Of a stretch of 64,000 bases of DNA, positions 1 through 13,309 are shown piece by piece; the first letter of the stretch is position 1, and the number at the start of each line of letters is the position of its first letter. The position numbers and the translations under genes were made by a program. This DNA comes from Daucus carota subsp. sativus (taxonomy: Eukaryota > Streptophyta > Magnoliopsida > Apiales > Apiaceae), in NCBI RefSeq assembly GCF_001625215.2, contig NC_030385.2:35985598-36049597 (forward strand), read 5' to 3'. The notes beneath the pieces are model-generated. The model had not been told where the DNA came from, made no database searches, and was given only the letters and a program-made list of their open reading frames with translations.

Positions 1-150
1 ACATGCTCTTTAAAACAAAGGAGAGATGTTGAGCTCTTAAATTTTTAAAAAGCTTCTAGGAGCCCCGTTGGAGCTCTAATTTTTGCTTTACTCTTTCAAT
101 TTGAAGTTAAGAGCTCATTTAAAGGGGATGCTCTTAATATGCTGATGGGA
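1..150. repeat. Partial GAGCATCTCC-type MITE end
   Basis: The first 150 bases carry GAGCTC-rich sequence (about 30-110) and end near GGGGATGCTCTTA at about 123-136. The same vocabulary is seen in the longer inverted-repeat element at 40418-40788. This looks like the end of a MITE cut by the window edge. The family is not named and the boundary is not certain. Confidence 0.3.
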
Positions 151-1505
151 TCAAGGCGCACCTGTTTATGAGAAAAACTGTTTTGATAAATGAAATTGTA
201 GTTTGTTGAAATTGCAGTTTTCAATTTAAGATTTATTTTAAAAATATTAAGTTTTCATATTTTAGAATAAAGCTGTCTTTCAGTTTTTGGAAGAAATTGT
301 CAAAAATTCATTTTTAAATCTCATCAAAATATTTTAACTTTTTTATCTTATAACTCTCGGTTATTAAAAAAATTATTAAACAGATATTGATTTTTAATAC
401 AACAATTTTTTTAATCAGCAATTTTTGAAAGAACAACTCTTTTAACAGCACTCCAAACATATCTTAAATATAGTTTTAAAATTTTTAGTGATTAATATTA
501 CTCGTAAGTAGAAATATATGTAAATCCGTGAATATATAAATTGTTTTGTGAGTTATTTATAATCCCGAGCTAAGAAAAAGTATCTAAACTAGTGTCCACT
601 TTAATTTTCAATATTTTGTAATTTTATTTATAGTTTAAAATCAATTTTATACCATATATATACTTATCATTTATATTTTCAAGATAGAACTAATTTCGAA
701 AAAAAAATAAAAAAGATAAAGCTGTTTTTCCGTATCCATTTTGCGCAGTAAAATATGATTCACTAAATCCCATTTGGTCAACACAGCATATATGATTCAC
801 TAAGCATTATCCGTTATGAACATACTATATGAAATGTAGGATGTAGTTCATAAGATAATGAGAGTTCGCCAGGTTCATCATCTTACCATTCTCGGTGAGG
901 ACTCTGAGGAGTACATATAGGTTATAGCCGCCCACGAAACTACGATTGTTTGACATTTTGCTTCGGATTTGATGAAGGAATTGATACTTTTTAGAAAGTA
1001 TACTGTGCATATACAGGAACAAAATTTACAAAAGCCTTGACAATTGTGTTGAATAAACAAGCTCTCAAATTTTACTGTGGTTGTTTTAAAGCACGCAAAA
1101 ACAAATCGTGTCAGAAAATGGCTGGAAGCTGTCAGAAGCAAATTTGAGTAGGACGACAACAAAATCTCAAGAAACTTCTATGGTTCTCAACATTTTAACA
1201 TCTCATAACAACAGACAAGGCATTACCCAAGACACCACTTCCACCCTCAACTATCAAAAGCAAAGTTCACTAATAACATTCATATTACTATAATTAACAG
1301 AACGCGACCCAAACCACAACAATTTAATTAACCAATCTCAACTTCATTCAATTTATCATCACAACCTAATAAAATAAGAGGTGCACAACAATTCTTCAAC
1401 GTGACATCTAGATACAAGTGATTCCCGATAAAACGTTTCTTACATGATCTACCATAAAACTAAGTCTGCTTTCAGATGCGCAGCTATCAACAGTTTCACC
1501 ACCAC
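151..1505. other. Intergenic and 3' flank of MORF gene
   Basis: AT-rich sequence with no supportable gene. Short open frames on both strands at 825-1300 overlap each other and show no domain, codon bias or splice logic. The part nearest 1505 is probably the 3' UTR of the MORF9-like gene on the minus strand. Confidence 0.5.
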
Positions 1506-4295
1506 TTACCGCATGTTCTGGCGTCGGTTATTATAGCGGGTGCGATCATTGTATCTTGGTCTGTCCTGAGCTCTCTGAGGCACTGGCTGCACTCTGCGTT
1601 CTCTCTCAGGAGATCTTTTGACAATCTCGCCGTTTACCAGGAGCTCAGCTAGCAAATCATAAAAAAAATGACTTAGTGAAGTAGGAATTAACCCCCGCAA
1701 TGAAAACTATGGGGCAGAATATTTAATATTTAGTCATATTAGTTTCCTTGACTAAAAAGCATGATGACGAAACACAAAAGCTCTCAACCAGCACCAAAAA
1801 GTAACTGCAAACTTCGTGTGTCATGACAGGTTCCAAAGGGGACGATATTCACAACAGACAATGTAGAGCATTTTGCATTTATAATTGTCATGAATTTGAA
1901 CGGATAAAATGCATGCATCGGGCAAGGTGAGATGTGAATTTAAAACTGTCAATATACCGCCTCAACAAATTCAATAATATTAAATATGGTAGAGACTTGT
2001 GATAAATTATTCAAGAGCAAAGCTGCTCTTTTCACCAGTTACAGGTCATACTGTTTTAGCTAAATAGCCCAAGTCAAATTACAGTAATAATAATACTTCT
2101 TTAAAAGTATGCTACTTAAACAGCAAAACATAAAGTCTCAAACTTCATCTCCACCAAAATTATAATCCATAATTTTGAGCACAAAAATGTTCAAGGTTTA
2201 ATTTTGTTGGCTCTACTAAAATCAAGTGATTTTAACATAGAGAATGTGTTGAAGATTTGAACTACCTCTGTCCTTATTTGGTTGTCTCTTTGACGTTTCA
2301 CACGTATTTTAATGTGCTTATAAAACCTAACTCCGTTAATTATTTCTAAATTTCTTTTTCTTAAATAAAAATTAATCGTTTAAAGTTTTATTTAGAAAAA
2401 GATAATTTGAAAAATATATTTTGGATCTATGTTATATATGCACCTTGTAACAAGTGTAGAAAGTCAAAGTGAAATTTACTTAGGGACTGCAGGAGTATTA
2501 CTTAAGATTGGTGCAATTAAAAAATGACCAACACCTTTATTAATAAAACTACATGGCAGATGAAATATCATTAATGGTTCTTATGAGTACGTTCGTTTTT
2601 CAACAACTGGCAAGATGACAAGTAATCAACACACGTAAGGTAGTAACAACTAACAAAAGTAAAAACATGAAGATTCCCTTGATAAAGATGAAACGAAGTG
2701 TAGACTAGACTCACCTCCATAATCCTTGTTCTCGGCATCAACATAAGAATCAGGAAGGACAAAAAGAACGCCAGGCAAACCTGTAAAACATAAAACCATG
2801 TAAATGATGCAACTAAAGCAAGTCAAGCTAAAAAAGGGGGAAAGGAGAGGAGAATGTACAAACCTTCAAGCTTATTTGACGTCTCCTCGTCAATCTCACA
2901 TCCAAACCCAAAGTACCTCTCACAGGACACATTGTAGATCTTCTTCTTCGCTTCTTCCTCACTGATATCTCAAACATCTCACAAATATTAGTTAATTCAC
3001 TTGTTCTTACTCAACATTTCGAAAGGAAAAGAGTTCCGTAATTAATTACAAGAGATTCAAAATTGCTAAATCAAATTCAAACGTTGGTCAGAGTCAAAAT
3101 TAAGGTCTATTTCTACCCCCTTTATTCGAGAAGTCTCATTTGACCTTATATAGTCATTTTGAATTAGTGTCCCCATACATGACAAATATAATAGTAAATA
3201 AATTCAAGCGTTCTGACAGGATTCTAGAAAAAAGACAAACTCAATACATACTTGTATAATAGCATATATAGCATATACTGAACTCATAGCAATAGCTTAA
3301 AATTCGATCTATTTACAAACTCAATCTCGAACAGGCTAAAACAAAATCTGCTTATGACACCCAAAACAGTCACATAAAAAAGAAACAAATTGCATATGCA
3401 CATAATACTAGATTTTCAAAGTAACTTCACAACAAACAAACTGACACTTTATACAATACACTAAAATAACAAGAAAGAACACACCAATCCTCACCAATTA
3501 AGAGGCAAATCAAAAAATGACATGGCATCTCATGTTGTCCATCAATTCTCCATTCCTAATCAAAAACCTATATATTAACAGTCATGATACAAACTATTTC
3601 ATGAGCATATTGTCGGTTTTGACTTAAATTCTCCATTTTAAATCAATTACCTACCCATTCACACTCAGAATACAGACTATCTCATTTACAAACAACACTG
3701 AATCCAGCAGAATCATTACGACAGTTTAACGAGTATAATTTTTCTATTCATCAAACTAACAAACATAATGACATAGCAAACATTTACTAGAATTTGAACA
3801 CCAAATACACATAATAATTACATAATCATACGCAAATATAAATGCGAAACAGACATGATTAAGAGTAATATACCTTCCGAGAACTTTAGCAAGGGTTTCG
3901 ATATAACACCTAATCATCTCATCCTTAGTCGCATTCTCTCCGCCAGGCTTATCCATCACAATCAACCAATGCTCATAATCACACCCTGGGAACAACGGCG
4001 CCATCTCCGTCGGCGGCCGGTCACTGTAATTGCTCCCGGAGTTGAGCGGCGAGTAGGCCCCGCCGGAACGATTGACTCTGCACCGGACCTGATTGATTCG
4101 TACGGCGCTGGGAGAGTAGACTTTGAGCGAGTGAGTGAGCGTGATTGCGGAACGCGCCGGGCGAGTGAATCCGGCGAGTGGGGGAGGTTTGGAGATGGTG
4201 GAGGAGATGGAGAAGAAGCGTTTGGGGAAGAATACGGAGGAGGAGATGGAGATTGATCGGACGGTCATGATTGAACGAGCGAGTGCGGCCGCCAT
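1506..4295 (-). CDS. MORF9: MORF9-like multiple organellar RNA editing factor
   Basis: Plant MORF/RIP proteins bind PPR editing factors and help C-to-U RNA editing in plastids or mitochondria; MORF9 acts in chloroplasts. Four exons on the minus strand: 4295-3874, 2961-2864, 2780-2715 and 1648-1506. All introns are GT-AG and phases close exactly (729 nt, 242 aa). Residues 1 to about 70 are rich in Ser, Arg and Pro and fit an organelle transit peptide. The MORF box follows, with [60 protein letters not shown] and [18 protein letters not shown]. The tail with [18 protein letters not shown] resembles MORF9 more than MORF2, from memory, so the paralogue call is less sure than the family. The stop lies in CGG-TAA-GTG, which also looks like a 5' splice site, so a 3' UTR intron or another C-terminus is possible. 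The start is the first in-frame ATG before the transit peptide. Confidence 0.92.
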
Positions 4296-4797
4296 TGATG
4301 AAATGGAGAAACGGGGGTTTAGGGTTTTTGGGGAGATGGAGTGGGGTGGATAGCTTTGGGGGTTTTGATGTTCAATTATCGAAGATACTGTATTGAGAAC
4401 ATTATCATGGGCAGCAGCTTTTTAATATGAAGACTTAAAGTTTGATTTTTTGGCACACCCTGTGGTTTGACCGAATAGTTAAAAATATTATTTTTGGAAA
4501 AAAATTTTTTTAGTGAAAATATATAATCAAAATTTTAATTCACAAAAAAAATTAATTAAAAATAATAATTTTTACTAGCCGATCAACCCACCTAAAGGTA
4601 CGTGCTCAAGTCAAAAGTATCATACTATAAAAAAGGGATTTTCTGTGGTGTGCCCAAGGGCACACAATACTCCCTAACTCCAATAAAAATCGCTCCTTTT
4701 AATTGGTGGATGAATAATAAATGAGTATTGCTTTATCATTTAAAATATTTTTGTCAGTTTACTTGAAAATTGTGATTTTTATTTTAAATCTATTTAT
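4296..4797. other. 5' flank of the MORF9-like gene
   Basis: Upstream DNA of the minus-strand MORF9-like gene. The first ~60 bases are purine-rich on the plus strand and probably include the 5' UTR. No TATA box can be placed with confidence. Confidence 0.35.
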
Positions 4798-5038
4798 TAC
4801 TACCTCCATCCCATATTAGATGTTCCCGTTGACTTTGGGCACGTAACTTTAGGTGCATCGACCGTCTACTTCCGAAATTTATTTTTTAATTTTTTCTTTT
4901 ATAAATGAAAATTTCATATTTTAATTTTTATTTGCAAAAATAAAATTTTAAACATAAGTCACGTATCTATGCGGTCAATGAACCTTAAATTGTGTGCCCA
5001 AAGTCAACGGGGTCATCTAATTTGGGATGGAGGGAGTA
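4798..5038. mobile_element. Stowaway-type MITE (237 bp) with TA duplication
   Basis: Inverted termini start CTACCTCCATCCCA at 4800 and end TGGGATGGAGGGAG at 5036. The arms match for about 65 bp, including GTTGACTTTGGGCAC and its complement. The element is flanked by TA at 4798-4799 and 5037-5038, the target duplication of Tc1/mariner-derived Stowaway MITEs. No coding capacity. Confidence 0.85.
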
Positions 5039-5383
5039 TTTAGATATGAGTCGATTAAGAGCGGTGTTTGCTTTCATTGTCATAATTTAGAATTTCAATG
5101 TCTCCTACAACATAATTTAAAAATATAATCTCGAAAATCACTTATTAAAATTATATCGTATAACATTTTATTTTAAAAAACAAAACGTTAGACGAAGTAG
5201 CGTTGGGTTATCAAATCATAATTTCATGTGAATTTTATCATGATTTTTTTAAACAAACTGTTCTTGTTATTTTGAGGTGAACAAATTAATCAATTCACTT
5301 GGTGTTTTGTATATAATACCCGAGATAGATGATCTTTTCCTCTGCTTGTCACCGAATTTTTTTTCATATCTTGATTTTGTGAA

Positions 5384-5775
5384 AGATTATATCGAGTGAA
5401 GTCGAGTCGGCTCGTTTAGCTAATAGAGCATAAAACTCTGCCCGAACTCGACTCGTTTAATTTCACGAGTCGAGTCGAGTCTGCTCATTTAGCTAAACGA
5501 GTCGCTTTCAACGATGAGCAAACCAACACATTTAATTTTACACTTGATTAAATCTAAACTTCTACCCGAACTCTCGTTTAATTTTACAAATCAAGTCGAT
5601 TCGGCTCGTTTATTTAAACGAGCCTGAACTTTCTCTAAATTCGACTCGTTTAACGATTCGAGCCGAGCATAATCTAGTTAAACGAGTTCGAGTTTATCCA
5701 AGCGAGCCGGGCGAGCTCGTGATGGGCGAGTTTATCCAAGCGAGCCGGGCGAGCTCGCGAGTCGCCCATCTCGAA
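5384..5775. repeat. Degenerate CGAGTCGAGTCGGCTCG-rich repeat
   Basis: Repeated short motifs GAGTCGAGTCGGCTCG, GGCTCGTTTA and CTCGACTCGTTTAA occur in both orientations. Near 5690-5760 a unit containing TTTATCCAAGCGAGCCGGGC occurs twice in tandem. This is typical of degenerate repetitive DNA in plant spacers; I cannot assign it to a TE family. Confidence 0.55.
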
Positions 5776-7093
5776 TTACAACTCTATTCTTGTTTTTTGA
5801 GTTGTTAGGGAGGGTTTTGAAACGCTGGACAAACTGGCGTTATCATGTATAACGCTAAATCATGTATTTTAAAACAAAACCGCTACTTCAACTATATTTT
5901 GTATTTGAAATCATTTTTACAAAATGTGATTTTTCGGACATTAATTATTAAAATTATGATAGCCAGGACCTTTCTTGACGAAGGATCTCAGCATGTATAT
6001 ACACTTACTTAAATATTTTGTCCTTTTCAATTTTTTATTCTTAGAATTTTTTAACTTGGTCAATCCATTAAATTATTATAATTTATAATTTAAATAATTA
6101 CTACTATTTTGGTTCAAAATAACTTTCTCGTGCTTTACAAACATCAACAGGGATTTTATCGCATGGAATTAATTTTATAAAGATAGTAATCAATAATTGT
6201 TGTTGGAAAAAGAGAGTACATTATTATTTCGTTACGAGAGAGTTAAATAATTAAATTAATAATGTGACAATCCGAACAATCAAATGTGATTGTTGTTGGA
6301 AAATGAGAGTATGTTACTATTTCGTTACAAGAGTGTTAAACAATTGGATTAAGAATGACATAATCATAGTTTTAGGTTGAAAAAATGAGAAGAGAAAATA
6401 AGCCATCGCATGTTTGATATGCTGTTAAAATTTATTTTGTAGTTAAAAAATATGTTATTCTAGAAATTAGATAATTGATTTTTTTTTATATTTGTATTTT
6501 TTGAATTATAATATAAGAGATAATTTTTTAATGAACTGACAAAATAAACCAAGTCTAACCGGTCATGACATGTTGTTGATATTGACTTGACAATGAAATT
6601 CATAACAGGTTTCCACAAAAACTGGAAAACAGTTTTTTGTAAAATCATGTAAGAACTTGTTTTTGTTAAAAACAACTTTTTGATGTTCTAGGAATCTTTT
6701 TTTAGATTTATCAAATTATTTTCACTTTTTTTTAATAAAAATTAATTTTACTACAATGTCAAACGGTATCTAAGTATATAAAAATAGAAATATCCAAGAT
6801 AATTCTAAAGTATTTCGGTTTTAATTCCATTGTAATCTCTATATTATTTCTCCTTCTTTTTTACTTTGCTACTAAATTACCGGAACAACCCAAATTTAAA
6901 AATAAGTGTAGCTAAAAGTATAAGGTATCTCGCTAAAATTGCACGTTCAAAAACTAGTAAATATTAATTTAATAATTTCCGCGGAAGGCATGTTCACCAA
7001 TTTCACGCAACGTACATGAGCTCCCGATTTTAGTAACAAAACCCAATCGTCCATTTAATCCCATCTTCCTCCAAATTTAATACAATTTGCAAT
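5776..7093. other. Intergenic, 5' flank of BARD1 copy 1
   Basis: AT-rich spacer with no supportable gene. It holds one imperfect direct repeat (6197-6350, listed separately). The last ~70 bases probably include the 5' UTR of the BARD1-like copy that starts at 7094. Confidence 0.45.
6197..6350. repeat. Two-copy imperfect tandem repeat, ~94-bp period
   Basis: TTGTTGTTGGAAAA...GAGAGTA...ATTTCGTTAC...GAG...GTTAAA occurs at about 6198 and again at about 6291. The copies differ at several sites, so the duplication is not recent. Confidence 0.6.
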
Positions 7094-10000
7094 ATGATGT
7101 CGGAAAATAACGATGAGAGGGTGCTGAATCCATGGCTTCTTCACCTGCACAAGCTCTCCTTAGCTCTCAAATGCCCCATCTGGTACTTAATGCCTTGATT
7201 TATGATATTAATTTGGTAGTTTTTGATGACTGATTTTTATGATTTGTGAATTTGTTTCGCAGCATGGAGTTGCTTGATGAACCTGTTTTGCTCCCGTGTG
7301 ATCACTTGTTGTGCAAGTAATTAACGTCATTATTTACTCATACTAGCTTTTTCGAATTTTTGTTTTTAATTTCGAGCAATTAGTGGAGTATTATTTTACT
7401 GAACTGGGTTTTATATCTTTCAATTGTGTGAGCAGTTTTACTGAACTGGGTTTTATATTTTTCAATTGTGTGAGCAGTTCATGCATTCGTATTTTACTGA
7501 ACTGGGTTTTATATTTTTCAATTGTGTGAGCAGTTCATGCATTTGTAAACAGAGCAAAAAGGGTTCGAAATGTCCTGCTTGCCAAACAAATTATGTTGGT
7601 CGAGGTATGGAATTTCATTATTTCGGGTGAATTTAAGTACTGGTTTATGTCGTTTTTTATTTGATATCTATGGATTTTTACTACACTCTTTTTAATTAAA
7701 AGGACTGGAATGGAATGTATCTTGTGAATAAAATTAAAGGTGAATGACAAGTATGTAAGATGAAATAGCAAACAAGTAATGTAATACTGTGAATACTTTC
7801 TGTGATTAGGTCTTGAAGGAAATGAGTTGTGAAGTAGGAATGAGCATTATCTATCTCTTAGTGGGATTGAACTCCTGTTAATAAGCACGACGAATAAGAA
7901 TTATGAATATTTACCCACAAATTAGTACACATTTCATTCCACTCTCCTCTATTTTCGTTCCTTCCTACCAATTGGATTTTAATGATTCTGCACAAACATG
8001 GTTGAATATCAGATGCCAGAGATCATTATTTTGGTCCTAATATATGGGATGGCAGTACTGACTTTAAGAGAAACAAATCTGTTATTTAATGTCAAATTGT
8101 TGCTTTGAAGTTTGAACACTTCTGTCATCAACCATTACATTGTGGAGTCTGGAACTGTATCCCACAAATGATGCAGGGAGCACACCAAAGAAGTACTTTC
8201 TTTTTTTGTTGCTGCAATTGTAGGGCTACTTTTACTTTAAAGTACGATAAGTTCATAACTCTCTCGACTAATACCTGAACACATAATGTAAGAGTATTTT
8301 GAGATCAAGGTCAAATGTCAGATTTTTTTTAATTGGTTTTAATTTGTCTACATGAACCAGATACACGATCAGCATTTTTTATGGAAAATGTGATAGCAGT
8401 CTTCAAAAGCTTGTGTTCGACTTCCCTTGCTGACACATGCCATCCGCTTGCTTCTGGTAAGACAATATACAACAATGGGGAAATGTGTGCAATTTAGTTG
8501 CCCTCGTTTTGTGGTCTTGACCACGTTTTTTCTTGTTCGGTTATGAAAGATGTTGCAAAACTGTCAGAGAAGTCTCCTGCATCAGCTATAACAAATCAGG
8601 AGATACTAGAGGAGTCTGTTGAAACATTTGCAGAGGAAAATTCCATCAATGGAAAATCTATGAGTTCCTTGAAAGGTAGTAAAACGCATGCACAAATTTG
8701 CTTAAAAGGAGATACAAGTGGTAGAAAAGAGGACAGGTCACTGCAGTCCCAGCCTCCTGGTCATCTGAAAAATGGGAATCTAATCAAAATTGCTGTGAAG
8801 ACAGTAAAAATGAACCAAAAACGGCTGTCAGTAGGCAGGACTCGCTCCTTGAGAGAGATCTATAAGGATGCCAAGAGACAAAAGATATTAAAGTCACCAG
8901 AAGCATACAATGACGAGTGTGGCTATTGTCATACTTTTGAAGTGGTATTATTACTGATTTCTAAACCTGAATCTTAAAATTCTTCTTCTTCTTCTTCTTT
9001 TAAAATACCTTTGTGATAAGACTCTATTAGTGTTCTACAGAGATTGCCTGCTTGAAGAAGTGATCTTTCAAATAATCTGCGTTTCCTGAATCTATCTCTT
9101 TTTGAATATATGTCTGTTTGCAGGAGAAGGGTCAAATTTTACGTCATGAAAATCGAGAGTTAGTACCTGGAGATGCGTCTTCCTCTAGGATTAATAATGT
9201 TCAAAACGCTTGCATTATTCGGTACGCAATTTTAAAGACTATTCTGGTTTTGATCCTCCTTTTAATAAGAAGAAAATAAAGATGAAGCCATATTGTTGAC
9301 CTTTTCATGTCTCACAGGTGTATGTGGATCTTGTCTCTTCCATATCTTCTGTAACTCGCTTTCTATAATTTAATATTCATTGACATGGTTGTAACTCAAC
9401 ACTTTTATTTTCGCGTCACTAAAATATAGTAACTATTTTCTCCACCTCTCTCTCTCTCTCTGAGGCATGATTTAAACTTTCTCCCATATGCACCCTCTTG
9501 TTGCTTGGTTCGCTTACCTTTGTAGATGACCCCACTCCCCTTCAGTTCTCTTGCATGTAAAAAAAATAGTTAATACAACCGAAAAAAGCTCAAGTAAGTT
9601 CTTAATCTGATCATAATTCATAAAGGGTGTTCATCAGACTACAGAAATAAAAAAAATTACTTATGAATTTTGAAGTATGTGGGCAGAGACATGGCCTGAT
9701 CGTGTGGACCATGTGTCTTTACGTGGTGTATTCCTTTGATTCCTTTCAAGCACTTTTCCAGTGCATTTTGTGATCAGCATTCTACTAGGATACTTAGGAG
9801 TTTCCTACGAGGATAATAAAGTATTGAATTTAGACATAGAGCTGGCTAGGGCTGCTAAGCAAAGATGTATTGGCTGCGAGGAAAAGGGGGCAGCACTTGG
9901 TTGCTATGTGAAGGCTTGTTGCAAGACTTATCACTTACCTTGTGCAAATTATAGTGCAATTTACTTATTTATAAGGTTGTATCATGGAAATCCATATGTG

Positions 10001-11674
10001 TCAAAAATAATAATACATTTGATCCCTTTTATTTAGCAGACAACTTTCTAATGTACTTTAAATCTCACAAGTCTACCAAATTTCCAAGAGAAACGTTAGA
10101 GTATGAAAACCGTGTCAGTAAAGAAACAAATCCGCTGGTAACCCTGCTTTTGGTCGAGAACCTTTAGCTTACCATCCTATTCAATCTATTATTAATAATA
10201 TAATCTTTCTGTATGCTATTACACCTGCATGCATTTTAGAGTTTTTGTCCTGGTGTTGCAAAAGAAAATTGCTTGTTACTATAGATATAATATTTGTTTA
10301 TTAATGTTGTTTTAGTGCTAAATCTGTTTCAATAACATTCATGTTGACTTCACCTGGCATTCTAATTTGTTGCTTAATATTGTTTCTGTGTGAGCATAGT
10401 ATCCCTAAGCAGCCAGATTTCTGGTCGACATCGTGTGATGGAGTAAAGACTTGGGTATTCTGTGGATCTGCTCTGTCTTCCACAAATCTGGTTGGTTCTA
10501 ACATTTAAATGAAGTTTTTTTGGTATCAAGTTACAGACGTTTAAATTAAGATTTGTACTATCTTAATCACAAATGTTTTTGATTTTCTTCTTGGCATACA
10601 GTGTTATCTCGTCAAGTTTGCTAGATGTTGTGGTGCAACCGTGACAAGGTTTTGGAGACCAGATGTAACCCATGTAATTACTGCCACAGATGCAAATAGT
10701 TCATGTACGAGGACACTGAAAGTCCTCATGGCAATTTTATACGGACAATGGATCATCTCTATGGACTGTAAGATTTAATTTTTGAATGCCTATAATTTTT
10801 ATGGCTAAAGTCCTGTAGTATCTTGTTAGAAAGTTTCCGTAGACATCGAATTAGGGTTCTTTAAAGATTAAGCAACTTGCAAGATGTTTGCAGGGATAAA
10901 ATCTTGTGCGAAAGCAAACAAACCAATGAACGAAGAACCTTATGAAGTCACGCTAGACAATCATGGAGCTCGCGATGGCCCTAAGACCGGCAGACATCTG
11001 ACTTTGGATAATGCAAGTACAAATCTTTACTATGAAAAAACGAAATATATTACCATAAGAATAATGTGCATCATTGATATGTTTTTTTGCTGAAAATAAG
11101 TTATATCCTGGTAACTAGATATTATTTTTTTTGATACAATTAGAATTATCCAATTGCGCTCAGTAACTAGGTAATTTAATTATAAGATTCATAGTCATCA
11201 AATTGTACTACTTGACTATGTCATCAGATACCTAACTGGCTCTAATTTAGTATTTTATATTCTTTTCATCTCATCTTTTTTCATTACTAAAAACGGTTGA
11301 CCTTCATTGGTTGCTTAATTTAGGGGCCAAAACTTTTTGGTAGCCTGATATTCTACTTCAGTGGAGATTTTGACTCGGGTCTCATGAATGACCTCAAAAC
11401 TTTGGTTCTCGCTGCTGCTGGTACTATTATTGAGAACAAGGAACACCTTGTCTCACAAACTTGTGTTGCCGAGGGAACCTCAAAAATTCTAATTGTGTAT
11501 AATGCGGATCACACATATCACTGCACAACAGGAGATGAAGATTCACCTGTGGTGGAAATACTAGAGACTGCAGAAAATTTGGCTCTCAGAATTGGTTCCA
11601 GAATTATACAACACACGTGGATTTTGGAATCAATTGCTGCGTGTAAGTTGCAGCCTTTGCCCTGCTATTGGTGA
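7094..11674 (+). pseudogene. Decayed BARD1/ROW1 paralogue (copy 1)
   Basis: Same gene architecture as the copy at 27751-32380. Exons 1-6 are recognisable (7094-7182, 7263-7316, 7534-7604, 8361-8456, 8550-8944, 9124-9221) and stay in phase. They encode PWLLHLHKLSLALKCPIC and the rest of a RING with all metal ligands. Exon 7 (from 9789, ELARAAKQRCIGCEEKGAA) is one base out of phase with exon 6, and the spliced frame soon reaches TAA. The end of exon 7 and its donor are lost in a deletion relative to copy 2. Exon 8 (~10039) has lost bases and reads Tyr-Phe-Lys where copy 2 has the ligand-containing Leu-Cys-Pro. The BRCT exons (10400-10490, 10602-10767, 10894-11012, 11324-11674) have the same lengths as copy 2, except the last, which is 3 nt longer. 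A RING-only or BRCT-only transcript cannot be excluded. Confidence 0.8.
7393..7545 (+). repeat. Triplicated exon-3 splice acceptor
   Basis: Three tandem copies (about 7393, 7436 and 7491) of TTTTACTGAACTGGGTTTTA followed by a T-rich tract and GTGTGAGCAG. Copies 2 and 3 also include the first exon bases TTCATGCATT. Only the third copy continues into the RING-coding frame (TGTAAACAG...). BARD1 copy 2 has a single acceptor here. Confidence 0.9.
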
Positions 11675-13309
11675 TTTCTTCACAGGGAATGGCCTATCCC
11701 CGGCATGATAAGATTTATACGCAATTGTGTAATGTGTAGGTATATCTTATTTTAGTGCAACTTTTTTTTTTTTTTTTTTTTGGTAATAATCATATCGTAT
11801 GATACCCATTGCCAGTAGATGAAAGACATGATGTCTTAACATATGTTGACTTATAGTAATAACTTTTGCTACATTTGGTTGTAGGTGATGAATTTAGGTG
11901 GGAATGGAATGCAATTTGGTAGATAAGATATGTATAATCTTTATTCCTCTTTCCGTTTTAGTCATACAAATCTAAATTAAACCTCAATCCTACAAATTGT
12001 TATATCATAGCTAAAATGAAACATGCAACTCTGTATCATGACTAAAAACTATTATAATAAAAAAAAAAATAGGAATGCTATATAAAGTTTTGGGATAGAA
12101 TATTTAAATTTGTTTACAGATCAAGGATTTTTGTAGCATGATGTGGTAGTTATGTTCTATGATAGATGTTGTGCTCGTGCAAAGAAGACGATGTTAGTTT
12201 TGGATTTGAGGATCCTTGCGCATTTCTTATTTCATGTATATCTACACTCTTTAATAAAACAATGAATCACTTGTGTAGCTTTGAAATTATCTGCTTAGGT
12301 ACAATTTACCAACTTACAAGTTAGTTAGTCTGTTATCAATTTAATTTTATAGGCTACACAAGTCTTTTATGCGGGCATTAATCTGCTAAGGAAAATGTTA
12401 TATCCAGAGCAACATTTTTGTTTCCAGAGTAAATTTAATTATCTTTTCCTCTTGTATCCACATAAATCATCCAATTTTAGTACAAATTTTGCAAATTGCT
12501 CTAAAAATTTAAAAACTGCTCTAAATATAACATTTTCCGTATACTAATCTCTACATATATTTGATAATTCTGCATAGGTGTCTGGATGCTCAATCTTAGA
12601 CCTCATATGTAGTTGCAAGGGTTGGCAACATAAAAATAGCATGTGTCAACATAACTTATATGATGAATAAATTCTCAAATTTACGGTTCCAAAAGAAACA
12701 ATTGTTTCAGATTTTAACTCAGAAAGAACATCACTTTAACTTGTGTTGTGTTGTGTTATGTTTCAAATTTTAACTCATCAATGTTTTTAAGAAAAATGTA
12801 GTTAAATTAATTTTTACATTCTTATATACTAGGAAAAGAATTTTAAATATTAAATATTTTTAAAATTATTTAGTATATACAATAACGAGAGTGTGATAAA
12901 ATGAGATGAAAAGGTAAAATATCCCATAAAATGATACATCAGGCAAGTTAGTATCTAGTATGAATGTATGATTGTCAATCCTGAGGGCTAGCCTATAATT
13001 AGTAAAGCATACGAAAATACATACGAGGTCTCCTGTCTTTGACCAAATTTTCAACAAAAATTGAAAGAAAATAAACCCAAAATTAATATTTCCCGCATTC
13101 TCCTTCCTAACAATCCGTTGGTAGCAACCCGGCCAACACAACACAACGCACCTTCATCTTCATTTCTATTCTCCTCTCTTCTCAATCCCCCATTTCTTCA
13201 ATTCCCCATTCTTAATTCTAATTTCCATCATTAATTCTAATCTAATCTAATCAATTTTAACCAGCTAGGGTTTTTCATTTTCACGGATCTAATCTCACCG
13301 CCGATTAAT
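11675..13309. other. Intergenic between BARD1 copy 1 and the Syntaxin-6-like gene
   Basis: AT-rich spacer. It has a poly-T run at about 11763-11782 and no supportable gene. The last ~160 bases are C/T-rich (CTTCATTTCTATTCTCCTCT near 13152) and probably form the 5' UTR of the gene starting at 13310. Confidence 0.5.

Noticed and set aside
3855-4353. Plus-strand frames over MORF9-like exon 1
   Set aside because: They are antisense to a GC-rich coding exon; the minus frame has the MORF motif and closes across four exons.
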